64,000 nucleotides of DNA from Streptomyces sp. NRRL F-5122 (GTDB taxonomy: Bacteria; Actinomycetota; Actinomycetes; Streptomycetales; Streptomycetaceae), in contig NZ_LMWH01000290.1 in assembly GCF_001507435.1 (NCBI RefSeq), positions 124,001 to 188,000 of the forward strand, given 5' to 3'. The translations under genes and the position numbers were made by a program. This document shows positions 1 to 7,464 of this stretch, piece after piece (position 1 is the first letter of the stretch; every line of letters starts with the position of its first letter). The notes below the pieces were generated by a model. The model saw only the letters and a program-made list of their open reading frames with translations, was not told the DNA's origin and did no database searches.

Positions 1-45
1 GAAGAGGCGGAAGCGCCCACAGTCCTCGGCAAGACAGGGGCCTGA
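1..45 (+). CDS. livM: C-terminal end of a probable branched-chain amino-acid ABC permease (partial)
   Basis: The window opens inside a reading frame that gives 14 residues, ending in LGKTGA, and stops with TGA just before livG. The tail itself carries no motif. The call rests on position: in this transporter family the second permease, LivM, normally sits directly upstream of livG. The gap to livG is 5 bases, so the two are surely co-transcribed. Confidence 0.45.
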   Translation, partial: EEAEAPTVLGKTGA

Positions 46-50
46 CCACC

Positions 51-962
51 ATGACCACCGACACCACCACCAAGGACGCCACGCCGGACGCCACCGCACC
101 CGGCCAGGTCGTACTGGACGCACGCGGCGTCACCATGCGCTTCGGCGGCCTCACCGCCGTACGCAACGTCGACCTCACCGTCAACAGCGGCGAGATCGTC
201 GGACTCATCGGCCCCAACGGCGCCGGCAAGACGACCTTCTTCAACTGCCTCACCGGCCTCTACGTCCCCACCGAGGGCGAAGTCCGCTACAAGGGCAACG
301 TCCTGCCGCCCAAGTCCTTCAAGGTCACCGCCGCCGGCATCGCCCGCACCTTCCAGAACATCCGTCTCTTCTCCAACATGACGGTCCTGGAGAACGTGCT
401 GGTCGGACGCCACACCCGCACCAAGGAAGGCTTCTGGTCCGCCGTCCTGCGCGGCCCCGGCTTCCACCGCGCCGAAGCGGCCTCCCGCGAACGGGCCATG
501 GAACTCCTCGAGTTCGTCGGACTCGCCGCCAAGGCCGAACACCTCGCCCGCAACCTGCCCTACGGCGAACAGCGCAAGCTCGAGATCGCCCGCGCCCTCG
601 CCAGCGAACCCGGACTCCTGCTCCTCGACGAGCCCACCGCCGGCATGAACCCGCAGGAGACCCGGACCACCGAGGAACTGGTCTTCGCGATCCGCGACAA
701 GGGCATCGCCGTCCTCGTCATCGAGCACGACATGCGCTTCATCTTCAACCTCTGCGACCGCGTCGCCGTCCTCGTCCAGGGCGAGAAGCTCGTCGAGGGC
801 GACAGCGCGACCGTCCAGGGCGACGAACGCGTCATCGCCGCCTACCTCGGCGAACCCTTCGAGGACGCCCCCGGCGACGCGGAGGTCGCCGAGGTGGAGG
901 CCGCCGAGGCGCAGGCCGAAGCCCAGACGGACGCCGCGCCGGGCAAGGAGAACGACCGATGA
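51..962 (+). CDS. livG: Branched-chain amino-acid ABC transporter, ATP-binding protein LivG
   Basis: First of two cytoplasmic ATPases that drive import of leucine, isoleucine and valine (HAAT family). Of 303 residues, about 20 at the N-terminus and 30 at the C-terminus (Ala/Glu/Asp rich) lie outside the ABC domain. Walker A GPNGAGKT is at about residues 54-61, the signature region reads LPYGEQRKLEIARAL near 175, and Walker B LLLLDEPTAG is near 205. The YGEQ signature in place of LSGGQ is usual for LivG. The stop overlaps the livF start by four bases (ATGA), so translation is coupled. The substrate is inferred from family and gene order. Confidence 0.92.
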   Translation: MTTDTTTKDATPDATAPGQVVLDARGVTMRFGGLTAVRNVDLTVNSGEIVGLIGPNGAGKTTFFNCLTGLYVPTEGEVRYKGNVLPPKSFKVTAAGIARTFQNIRLFSNMTVLENVLVGRHTRTKEGFWSAVLRGPGFHRAEAASRERAMELLEFVGLAAKAEHLARNLPYGEQRKLEIARALASEPGLLLLDEPTAGMNPQETRTTEELVFAIRDKGIAVLVIEHDMRFIFNLCDRVAVLVQGEKLVEGDSATVQGDERVIAAYLGEPFEDAPGDAEVAEVEAAEAQAEAQTDAAPGKENDR

Positions 963-1675
963 CCGCACTGCTCGAAGTCGAGGACCTCCGGGTCGCCTAC
1001 GGCAAGATCGAAGCCGTCAAGGGCATCTCCTTCAAGGTCGAGGCCGGCGAGGTCGTCACCCTCATCGGCACCAACGGCGCCGGCAAGACCACCACCCTGC
1101 GCACCCTCTCCGGCCTTCTCAGGCCGGTGGGCGGCCAGATCAAGTTCCAGGGCAGATCGCTCAAGAAGACCCCGGCCCACCAGGTCGTCTCCCTGGGACT
1201 CGCCCACTCCCCCGAGGGGCGGCACATCTTCCCCCGCATGACCATCGAGGACAACCTGCGCCTCGGCGCGTTCCTGCGCTCCGACAAGCAGGCCATCGAC
1301 AAGGACATGCAGCGGGCCTACGACCTCTTCCCCATCCTCGGGGAACGCAGGAAGCAGGCGGCCGGCACCCTGTCCGGCGGTGAACAGCAGATGCTCGCGA
1401 TGGGCCGGGCCCTGATGTCCCAGCCGAAACTGCTCATGCTCGACGAACCCTCCATGGGTCTCTCCCCGATCATGATGCAGAAGATCATGGCGACCATCGC
1501 CGAACTGAAGGCCCAGGGCACGACGATCCTCCTCGTCGAGCAGAACGCCCAGGCGGCGTTGTCGCTCGCCGACCACGGCCATGTGATGGAGGTCGGCAAC
1601 ATCGTCCTCTCCGGCACCGGCCAGGACCTGCTGCACGACGAATCCGTGCGCAAGGCCTACCTCGGCGAGGACTGA
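959..1675 (+). CDS. livF: Branched-chain amino-acid ABC transporter, ATP-binding protein LivF
   Basis: Second ATPase subunit of the Liv importer, 238 residues, the usual LivF size. It shows Walker A GTNGAGKTT near residue 36, the canonical signature LSGGEQQMLAMGRAL near 140 and Walker B LLMLDEPSMGLSP near 160. An AAGGAG Shine-Dalgarno lies inside the end of livG. It is the last gene of the operon and is followed directly by a strong hairpin terminator. Confidence 0.93.
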   Translation: MTALLEVEDLRVAYGKIEAVKGISFKVEAGEVVTLIGTNGAGKTTTLRTLSGLLRPVGGQIKFQGRSLKKTPAHQVVSLGLAHSPEGRHIFPRMTIEDNLRLGAFLRSDKQAIDKDMQRAYDLFPILGERRKQAAGTLSGGEQQMLAMGRALMSQPKLLMLDEPSMGLSPIMMQKIMATIAELKAQGTTILLVEQNAQAALSLADHGHVMEVGNIVLSGTGQDLLHDESVRKAYLGED

Positions 1676-1695
1676 GCCCTTCCCGGCACGTGTCT

Positions 1696-1728
1696 GAGGC
1701 CCGCGCCCCTCCTCGGGGCGCGGGCCTC
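1696..1728. terminator. Bidirectional hairpin terminator between livF and the ANTAR regulator
   Basis: A perfect 14-bp stem, GAGGCCCGCGCCCC at 1696-1709 pairing with 1715-1728, closes a 5-base loop. It lies between two convergent genes and so can end both transcripts. Confidence 0.85.
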
Positions 1729-1746
1729 ACACACGAATACCGGGAC

Positions 1747-2397
1747 TCAGCCCTTCGCGGCCTTCTTCTCATCGGCGTCCTGGATGACGGCCTCCGCGAC
1801 CTGCTGCATCGACATACGGCGATCCATGGACGTCTTCTGGATCCAGCGGAAGGCGGCGGGCTCGGTCAGCCCGTACTCCGTCTGCAGGATCGACTTCGCC
1901 CGGTCGACCAGCTTCCGGGTCTCCAGCCGCAGCGTGAGGTCCGCGACCTCCTTCTCCAGCGTCTTGAGCTCGTTGAACCGGGAGACCGCCATCTCGATCG
2001 CCGGGACCACGTCACTCTTGCTGAACGGCTTCACCAGATACGCCATCGCACCCGCGTCCCGGGCGCGCTCGACGAGGTCGCGCTGCGAGAACGCGGTCAG
2101 CATGAGGACCGGGGCGATGCGCTCCTCGGCGATCTTCTCGGCCGCCGAGATGCCGTCGAGCTTCGGCATCTTCACATCGAGGATCACCAGATCGGGCTTG
2201 TGCTCACGGGCCAGCTCGACGGCCTGCTCACCGTCACCGGCCTCACCGACGACGTGGTAGCCCTCCTCCTCGAGCATCTCTTTGAGGTCGAGCCGGATGA
2301 GCGCCTCGTCCTCGGCGATGACGACACGGGTCGTCAGCGGAGGCACGTGCGACTTGTCGTCGTCGGCAACGGGCTGGGGCGACTCGGGGGAGGTCAC
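1747..2397 (-). CDS. pdtaR: ANTAR-domain response regulator (PdtaR/AmiR-NasR type)
   Basis: A 216-residue response regulator. The receiver domain spans about residues 24-140, with acidic pocket E29/D30 and phospho-acceptor D74 in LVILDVKMP. A helical linker and a C-terminal ANTAR RNA-binding domain (about 150-205) follow, where VDRAKSILQ and a three-helix core can be seen. ANTAR proteins act as antiterminators by binding paired hairpins in nascent RNA. In actinobacteria the cognate kinase, PdtaS, is usually encoded elsewhere. The GTG start is chosen because AAGGAG lies five bases upstream; the frame stays open further upstream but without homology. Expression probably starts in the 100-bp gap before the tRNA. 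Confidence 0.85.
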   Translation of the reverse strand: MTSPESPQPVADDDKSHVPPLTTRVVIAEDEALIRLDLKEMLEEEGYHVVGEAGDGEQAVELAREHKPDLVILDVKMPKLDGISAAEKIAEERIAPVLMLTAFSQRDLVERARDAGAMAYLVKPFSKSDVVPAIEMAVSRFNELKTLEKEVADLTLRLETRKLVDRAKSILQTEYGLTEPAAFRWIQKTSMDRRMSMQQVAEAVIQDADEKKAAKG

Positions 2398-2499
2398 TCG
2401 GGCTCCTTGTCCAGGGCAGGCAGGTACTGCTCCCAAGAGCCTACCTAGCTGCGGTAGGGTGGTCAGGCAGCGGGTCGAGAGTGACCTTCGATTCGCCGG

Positions 2500-2576
2500 G
2501 CCCCGGTAGCCCAATTGGCAGCAGGCAATGGATTCAAAACCCATACAGTGTCGGTTCGAGTCCGACCCGGGGCACC
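2500..2576 (+). tRNA. tRNA with anticodon CAA (nominally tRNA-Leu), short variable arm
   Basis: A full cloverleaf can be folded. The acceptor GCCCCGG (2500-2506) pairs with CCGGGGC (2567-2573), and A2574 is the discriminator. The anticodon loop TTCAAAA (2533-2539) gives anticodon CAA (2535-2537), read as Leu UUG. The T-arm is GTCGG-TTCGAGT-CCGAC. The variable region is only five bases (2545-2549), where leucine tRNAs have a long arm, and the top of the anticodon stem has an A-C mismatch (2532/2540). The D-loop AATTGGCAGCA resembles tRNA-Gln. The genomic 3' end reads CCT, not CCA. That a tRNA gene is present is sure; its amino-acid identity is less sure. Confidence 0.82.
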
Positions 2577-2679
2577 TTTCCTTCGGTTCCAAGGTCGGAA
2601 TCCACGAGCGGATGTCCACGTTCTCGTGAATATCCGCTATTCCTCTGTGTGGCCATGAGAAGTCGCTCAGGGTGGCCTC

Positions 2680-3440
2680 ATGTACGACATGGGCACACGT
2701 AAGGGAGCCCTGGCTCTGGTCGCCCAGGGGCACAGCCTGAACTCCGTCAGCAAGGAAACCGGGATTTCCCGGTATGCGATCCGCTCCTGGCAGACACGCA
2801 TCGAACCCGGCCCACGCGCGAGCAGCCCCTGCCCGAGCTGCCAGGACGGTCCCGGTGCCCCGGAAAACCCTGCGGCGTACGCCTACCTGCTCGGCCTCTA
2901 TCTCGGCGACGGATGCATCAGCTCCCACCGCAGAGGCGTCTACTTCCTGCGCGTCGTCCTGGACAGCGCCTGGCCGGGCATCATCGACGCGTGTGAGGAG
3001 GCGATGCGCGCGGTGCGGCCGTCGAACAGCGTCGTCCGCGTCCGGAAACAGGGGTGCGTGGCGGTGAGCACTTCCAGCAAACACTGGCCCTGCCTCTTCC
3101 CCCAGCACGGTCCGGGCAAGAAGCACGAGCGCCGGATCGTCCTCGAACCCTGGCAGCAGGACATCGTCGACGCCCACCCCTGGGATCTGGTCCGGGGCCT
3201 GATCCACTCCGACGGCTGCCGCACCATCAACCGGACGGCCCGTCTCGTCGACGGTGAACGCAGGGCTTACGAGATCCGAGGTACTTCTTCACCAATCTGT
3301 CCCGTGACATCGTCCGGCTCTTCACGGACACCCTGGACCGAGTGGGCGTCGAGTGGCGGCAGGCGAACCCGCGCAACATCTCCGTCGCGCGCAAGGCCTC
3401 CGTCGCGCTTCTCGATGTTCACGTCGGCCCCAAGCACTGA
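2680..3440 (+). pseudogene. HTH-LAGLIDADG (homing-endonuclease-like) protein gene, frameshifted
   Basis: The gene lies about 100 bp after the tRNA. The N-terminus (about residues 8-40) is a helix-turn-helix with SKETGISRYAIRSW. A CPSC pair follows at 51-54. Two LAGLIDADG-type motifs stand about 100 residues apart: YLLGLYLGDG at 69-78 and LVRGLIHSDG at 170-179, each with the expected acidic residue before Gly. Near 3277-3281 one base is missing. The first frame runs into unrelated sequence, while the next frame continues sensibly (RYFFTNLSRDIVRLF, ending at TGA 3438-3440). Repaired length is about 253 residues. Proteins of this type are known as homing endonucleases and as DNA-binding relatives of WhiA; which role applied here cannot be told. 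It may be a true pseudogene or a sequence error. Confidence 0.7.
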
Positions 3441-3450
3441 CCGCGTGAAA

Positions 3451-3473
3451 GGGCCCCTCGGCGGGAGGGGCCC
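3451..3473. terminator. Bidirectional hairpin terminator before pyk
   Basis: The stem GGGCCCCTC (3451-3459) pairs perfectly with GAGGGGCCC (3465-3473) around a 5-base loop. It sits between the convergent LAGLIDADG-like gene and pyruvate kinase. Confidence 0.8.
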
Positions 3474-3488
3474 CGGTGTGCGGGTCGG

Positions 3489-4925
3489 CTACTTGGGGCT
3501 GTCGTCCTCGCCGATGTGGTGCACCCGCACCATGTTCGTCGAGCCCGAGACCCCGGGCGGGGAGCCCGCCGTGATGACCACGATGTCGCCCCGCCGGCAG
3601 CGGCCGTACTTCAGCAGCAGCTCGTCGACCTGGTCGACCATCGCGTCGGTGGAGTCGACGTGCGGCCCGAGGAAGGTCTCCACGCCCCAGGTCAGGTTGA
3701 GCTGGGAGCGCGTGGCCGGCTCGGGGGTGAAGGCGAGCAGGGGGATCGGGGAGCGGTAGCGGGAGAGCCGGCGGACGGTGTCGCCGGACTGGGTGAAGGC
3801 GACCAGGAACTTGGCGCCGAGGAAGTCGCCGATCTCCGCCGCCGCACGGGCGACGGCTCCGCCCTGGGTCCGGGGCTTGTTGCTCTCGGTGAGCGGCGGG
3901 AGGCCCTTGGCGAGGATGTCCTCTTCGGCGGCCTCCACGATGCGGGCCATCGTCCTGACCGTCTCGACGGGGTAGTTGCCGACGCTGGTCTCGCCGGAGA
4001 GCATGACGGCGTCGGTGCCGTCGATCACCGCGTTCGCGACGTCGGAGGCCTCCGCCCTGGTGGGGCGGGAGTTCTCGATCATCGAGTCGAGCATCTGGGT
4101 GGCGACGATGACCGGCTTGGCGTTGCGCTTGGCGAGCTTGATCGCGCGCTTCTGGACGATCGGGACCTGTTCGAGGGGCATTTCCACGCCGAGGTCGCCA
4201 CGGGCGACCATGATGCCGTCGAAGGCGGCGACGATCTCGTCGATGTTCTCGACGGCCTGCGGCTTCTCGACCTTGGCGATCACGGGAAGGCGGCGGCCTT
4301 CCTCGTCCATGATGCGGTGGACGTCCCTGATGTCCCTGCCGCTGCGGACGAAGGAGAGTGCGATGACGTCGCAGCCGGTGCGCAGCGCCCAGCGCAGGTC
4401 GTCCTCGTCCTTCTTGGAGAGTGCGGGGACGGAGACGGCGACGCCGGGGAGGTTGAGGCCCTTGTGGTCGGAGATCATGCCGCCTTCGATGACGACGGTG
4501 TGGACCCGGGGGCCGTCGACGGCCGTGACCTCCAGGCACACCTTGCCGTCGTCGACCAGGATGCGCTCACCGGTGGTGACGTCGCCGGCCAGTCCGGCGT
4601 AGGTGGTTCCGCAGGTCTGGCGGTCACCCTCGACGCCGTCCTCGACGGTGATCGTGAAGACGTCGCCGCGTTCAAGGAGTACGGGGCCTTCGACGAATCG
4701 TCCGAGTCTGATCTTCGGGCCCTGAAGGTCGGCGAGGATTCCGACGCTGCGGCCGGTCTCGTCGGCGGCCTTTCGCACGCGCTGGTAGCGCTCCTCGTGT
4801 TCGGCGTAGCTGCCGTGGCTGAGGTTGAAGCGGGCGACGTCCATTCCGGCGTCGACCAGGGCCTTGATCTGGTCGTACGAGTCGGTGGCGGGGCCCAATG
4901 TACAGACGATCTTTGCTCGGCGCAT
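3489..4925 (-). CDS. pyk: Pyruvate kinase
   Basis: Cytoplasmic enzyme of lower glycolysis that converts phosphoenolpyruvate and ADP to pyruvate and ATP. At 478 residues it has normal bacterial length and is complete. The N-terminus RRAKIVCTLGPA is typical. DLQGPKIRLG forms part of the active site. The catalytic-lysine region AKVEKPQAVENIDEI is followed by the metal/phosphate-binding GIMVARGDLGVE and the signature segment with TRAEASDVANAV and DAVMLSGETS. The ATG start at 4925 precedes the conserved N-terminus directly. Streptomyces usually carry two pyk genes; which paralogue this is cannot be decided from sequence alone. A possible promoter with hexamers TTGAGT and TCTCTA spaced 17 bp lies just upstream, weakly supported. 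Confidence 0.95.
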   Translation of the reverse strand: MRRAKIVCTLGPATDSYDQIKALVDAGMDVARFNLSHGSYAEHEERYQRVRKAADETGRSVGILADLQGPKIRLGRFVEGPVLLERGDVFTITVEDGVEGDRQTCGTTYAGLAGDVTTGERILVDDGKVCLEVTAVDGPRVHTVVIEGGMISDHKGLNLPGVAVSVPALSKKDEDDLRWALRTGCDVIALSFVRSGRDIRDVHRIMDEEGRRLPVIAKVEKPQAVENIDEIVAAFDGIMVARGDLGVEMPLEQVPIVQKRAIKLAKRNAKPVIVATQMLDSMIENSRPTRAEASDVANAVIDGTDAVMLSGETSVGNYPVETVRTMARIVEAAEEDILAKGLPPLTESNKPRTQGGAVARAAAEIGDFLGAKFLVAFTQSGDTVRRLSRYRSPIPLLAFTPEPATRSQLNLTWGVETFLGPHVDSTDAMVDQVDELLLKYGRCRRGDIVVITAGSPPGVSGSTNMVRVHHIGEDDSPK

Positions 4926-5093
4926 GGTTCGAGCCTAGGCCTTACCCGTCGGTAGAGAATTGGTCCGGCGTGACTACTCAACAACCTTTAAGTGAAGCGC
5001 TATTGACAAGTGTTGAATTGTGCGGTGCTGCGCTCCGATGAGCATCCCGGAGAGAAATGCAGAGGCCGAATTCGGGCAGACCGCGAATTCTCG

Positions 5094-5427
5094 TCACTTC
5101 TCGTCACTGCGGGTGACGAGGATTGTCCACCGTCGCGGTGGCGCCATCGTGAACCGGGCGTCGATACGGGCGTGGATGTGCCGGCGCCCGGATTCGAGCG
5201 CGAGGGGGTCGGGGCCGCCCGCGGCTTCCGTGGCGTCAGGAGCCGCCTGGCTCATGGACCGGGTGGCGAGTGCTGCGGTGTTGCGGCGGGTGAGGCCGTC
5301 GAGGGCGGTGCGCCGGTCGGTGCCGCGGGCCGTGACGGTGATGTCGACGCGGGCGACCTCCGGGTCGATTTCGATGTGGCTTCTCCGCGGACTGCGATGC
5401 GCGCGGCGTCGGGGGTGCCCTAGGGGG
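5094..5427 (-). pseudogene. Degenerate SIMPL-domain (DUF541) gene remnant
   Basis: Read on the minus strand, RIAVRGEA (about 5415-5385) is followed, after a one-base loss, by IEIDPEVARVDITV and GTDRRTALDGL. This is the N-terminal half of an actinobacterial SIMPL (DUF541) protein as I know the family. The frame then jumps to a C-terminal-like segment, HIHARIDARFTMAPP, so about 100-130 central residues are missing. A TAG stop lies just upstream of RIAV and no start codon is present. A frameshift, an internal deletion and no start together indicate a pseudogene. It fills most of the otherwise empty 4926-5586 gap. Confidence 0.6.
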
Positions 5428-5586
5428 CGGCGAGCGGCTGAGGTTGGGTTCCACTCTGTCATCGCACGGTTTCCGAGGGGGGCATGTACCGGTCATCAGA
5501 TCGCAACCTGCGGGGGCTGTTGCGACACGTCATGCGCAAGTCAGAATCTACGCGCGTCGTTGACCAATTCCGAAGGAGAGCGAGAC

Positions 5587-7383
5587 ATGCCGTTGAACCG
5601 CCGGAAGTTCCTGAAGAGATCCGCCGCGACGGGGGCGGGCGTGGCACTGTCCGGGGCCGCGGCGGCTCCGGCGGCTCAGGCCGCGCCTGCGGCGAAGGGC
5701 CCCAAGCGGTACTCGCTGACGGTGATGGGCACCACCGATCTGCACGGGCATGTCTTCAACTGGGACTACTTCAAGGACGCGGAGTACACCGACAAGGCGG
5801 GCAACTCGCAGGGACTGGCCCGGATCTCGACCCTGGTCGACCAGGTCCGCGAGGAGAAGGGCCGCTGCAACACGCTGCTGCTCGACGCCGGTGACACGAT
5901 CCAGGGCACCCCGCTGACGTACTACTACGCGAAGGTCGACCCGATCACGGCCAAGCACGGTCCGGTGCACCCGATGGCGCAGGCCATGAACGCGATCGGG
6001 TACGACGCGGTGGCGCTCGGGAACCACGAGTTCAACTACGGCATCGAGACGCTGCGGAAGTTCGAGTCGCAGTGCCGCTTCCCGCTGCTCGGCGCCAACG
6101 CGCTGGACGCCAGGACGCAGAAGCCGGCCTTCCCTCCGTACTTCATGAAGAAGTTCCATGTGCCGGGCGCGCCGCCGGTGAAGGTCGCGGTCCTCGGTCT
6201 GACCAACCCCGGCATCGCGATCTGGGACAAGGCCTATGTGCAGGGCAAGCTGACGTTCCCGGGCCTGGAGGAGCAGGCGGCCAAGTGGGTGCCGAAGCTG
6301 AGGTCGATGGGCGCGGACGTGGTCGTCGTGTCGGCGCACTCCGGCACCTCGGGCACGTCGTCGTACGGTGACCAGCTGCCCTATGTGGAGGACGCGGCCG
6401 CCAATGTGGCCCGGCAGGTGCCGGGTATCGACGCGATCCTCGTGGGGCACGCGCACCAGGAGATCCCGGAGCTGAAGGTCACCAACGAGCGGACGGGCAG
6501 GACGGTCGTGCTGTCGGAGCCGCTGTGCTTCGCCGAGCGCCTGACGCTGTTCGACATCGCGCTGGTCTTCGAGAAGGGGAAGTGGCAGGTCGAGTCGGTT
6601 GCCGCGTCGCTGCGGAACTCCAGCACGGTCACCGACGACCCGAAGATCACCAGGCTGCTCGCCGACGAGCACGCGAAGGTCGTCGCGTACGTCAACCAGG
6701 TCGTCGGCAAGGCGACCGAGACGTTGACGACGGTGGAGGCCCGCTACAAGGACGCCCCGATCATCGACCTGATCAACAAGGTCCAGGAGGACGTGGTCAA
6801 GGCGGCGCTCGCGGGCACGGAGTACGCCGCCCTGCCGGTGATCTCGCAGGCGTCGCCGTTCTCGCGCACCTCGCAGATCCCGGCCGGCAATGTGACGATC
6901 CGGGACCTGTCGGGCCTGTACGTGTACGACAACACGCTGGTCGCCAAGTTGATGACGGGTGCTCAGGTCCGGGCGTACCTGGAGTACTCGGCGGAGTACT
7001 TCGTGCAGACGGCCGCCGGCGCGCCGGTGGACGTGGAGAAGCTGACCAACGCGAACGGCCGTCCGGACTACAACTACGACTATGTGTCGGGGCTGCAGTA
7101 CGAGATCGACATCGCCCAGGCCGCGGGTTCGCGCATCAAGAACCTGACCTACGGCGGTGCCGCGCTGGACGACGCACAGCAGTTCGTCTTCGCGGTGAAC
7201 AACTACCGTGCCAACGGCGGGGGTGCCTTCCCGCACGTGGCCTCGGCCAAGGAGCTGTGGTCGGAGTCGACGGAGATCCGGACCCGGATCGCGGAGTGGG
7301 CGACCACGAAGGGTGTTCTGGACCCGAAGGACTTCGCTTCGGCGGACTGGCGGCTCACCCGGGACGGAGTGCCGCTCTTCTGA
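5587..7383 (+). CDS. Tat-exported bifunctional 5'-nucleotidase / 2',3'-cyclic phosphodiesterase
   Basis: A 598-residue secreted metallophosphoesterase that would release phosphate and nucleosides from extracellular nucleotides. The N-terminus MPLNRRKFLKRSAATG is a twin-arginine signal with an Ala-rich stretch and an AQAA cleavage region near residue 35. The metallophosphatase domain shows the metal ligands in TTDLHGH, DAGDTIQG, LGNHEFNYG, SAHSG and GHAHQE. The second half is the C-terminal 5'-nucleotidase domain, ending near NYRANGGGAFPH. The ATG at 5587 is preceded by AAGGAG eight bases away. It is monocistronic, with a hairpin terminator 20 bp after the stop. No PhoP-type direct repeat was seen upstream. 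Confidence 0.9.
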   Translation: MPLNRRKFLKRSAATGAGVALSGAAAAPAAQAAPAAKGPKRYSLTVMGTTDLHGHVFNWDYFKDAEYTDKAGNSQGLARISTLVDQVREEKGRCNTLLLDAGDTIQGTPLTYYYAKVDPITAKHGPVHPMAQAMNAIGYDAVALGNHEFNYGIETLRKFESQCRFPLLGANALDARTQKPAFPPYFMKKFHVPGAPPVKVAVLGLTNPGIAIWDKAYVQGKLTFPGLEEQAAKWVPKLRSMGADVVVVSAHSGTSGTSSYGDQLPYVEDAAANVARQVPGIDAILVGHAHQEIPELKVTNERTGRTVVLSEPLCFAERLTLFDIALVFEKGKWQVESVAASLRNSSTVTDDPKITRLLADEHAKVVAYVNQVVGKATETLTTVEARYKDAPIIDLINKVQEDVVKAALAGTEYAALPVISQASPFSRTSQIPAGNVTIRDLSGLYVYDNTLVAKLMTGAQVRAYLEYSAEYFVQTAAGAPVDVEKLTNANGRPDYNYDYVSGLQYEIDIAQAAGSRIKNLTYGGAALDDAQQFVFAVNNYRANGGGAFPHVASAKELWSESTEIRTRIAEWATTKGVLDPKDFASADWRLTRDGVPLF

Positions 7384-7402
7384 CACTTCGGCAGTGGCAG
7401 CG

Positions 7403-7440
7403 CGACGGCGCCGGTGGCGGTCTGTGCCCCGGCGCCGTCG
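7403..7440. terminator. Hairpin terminator between nucleotidase and hydroxylase genes
   Basis: A perfect 12-bp stem, CGACGGCGCCGG (7403-7414) with 7429-7440, has a 14-base loop. It lies between convergent genes and probably serves both. Confidence 0.75.
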
Positions 7441-7464
7441 GCGTGCGGGCCCTCGCCGGCCGCC

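Noticed and set aside
2500..3440. Integrated element at the tRNA (integrase, att direct repeat)
   Set aside because: No integrase gene or repeat of the tRNA 3' end is visible. Only the LAGLIDADG-like gene is there.
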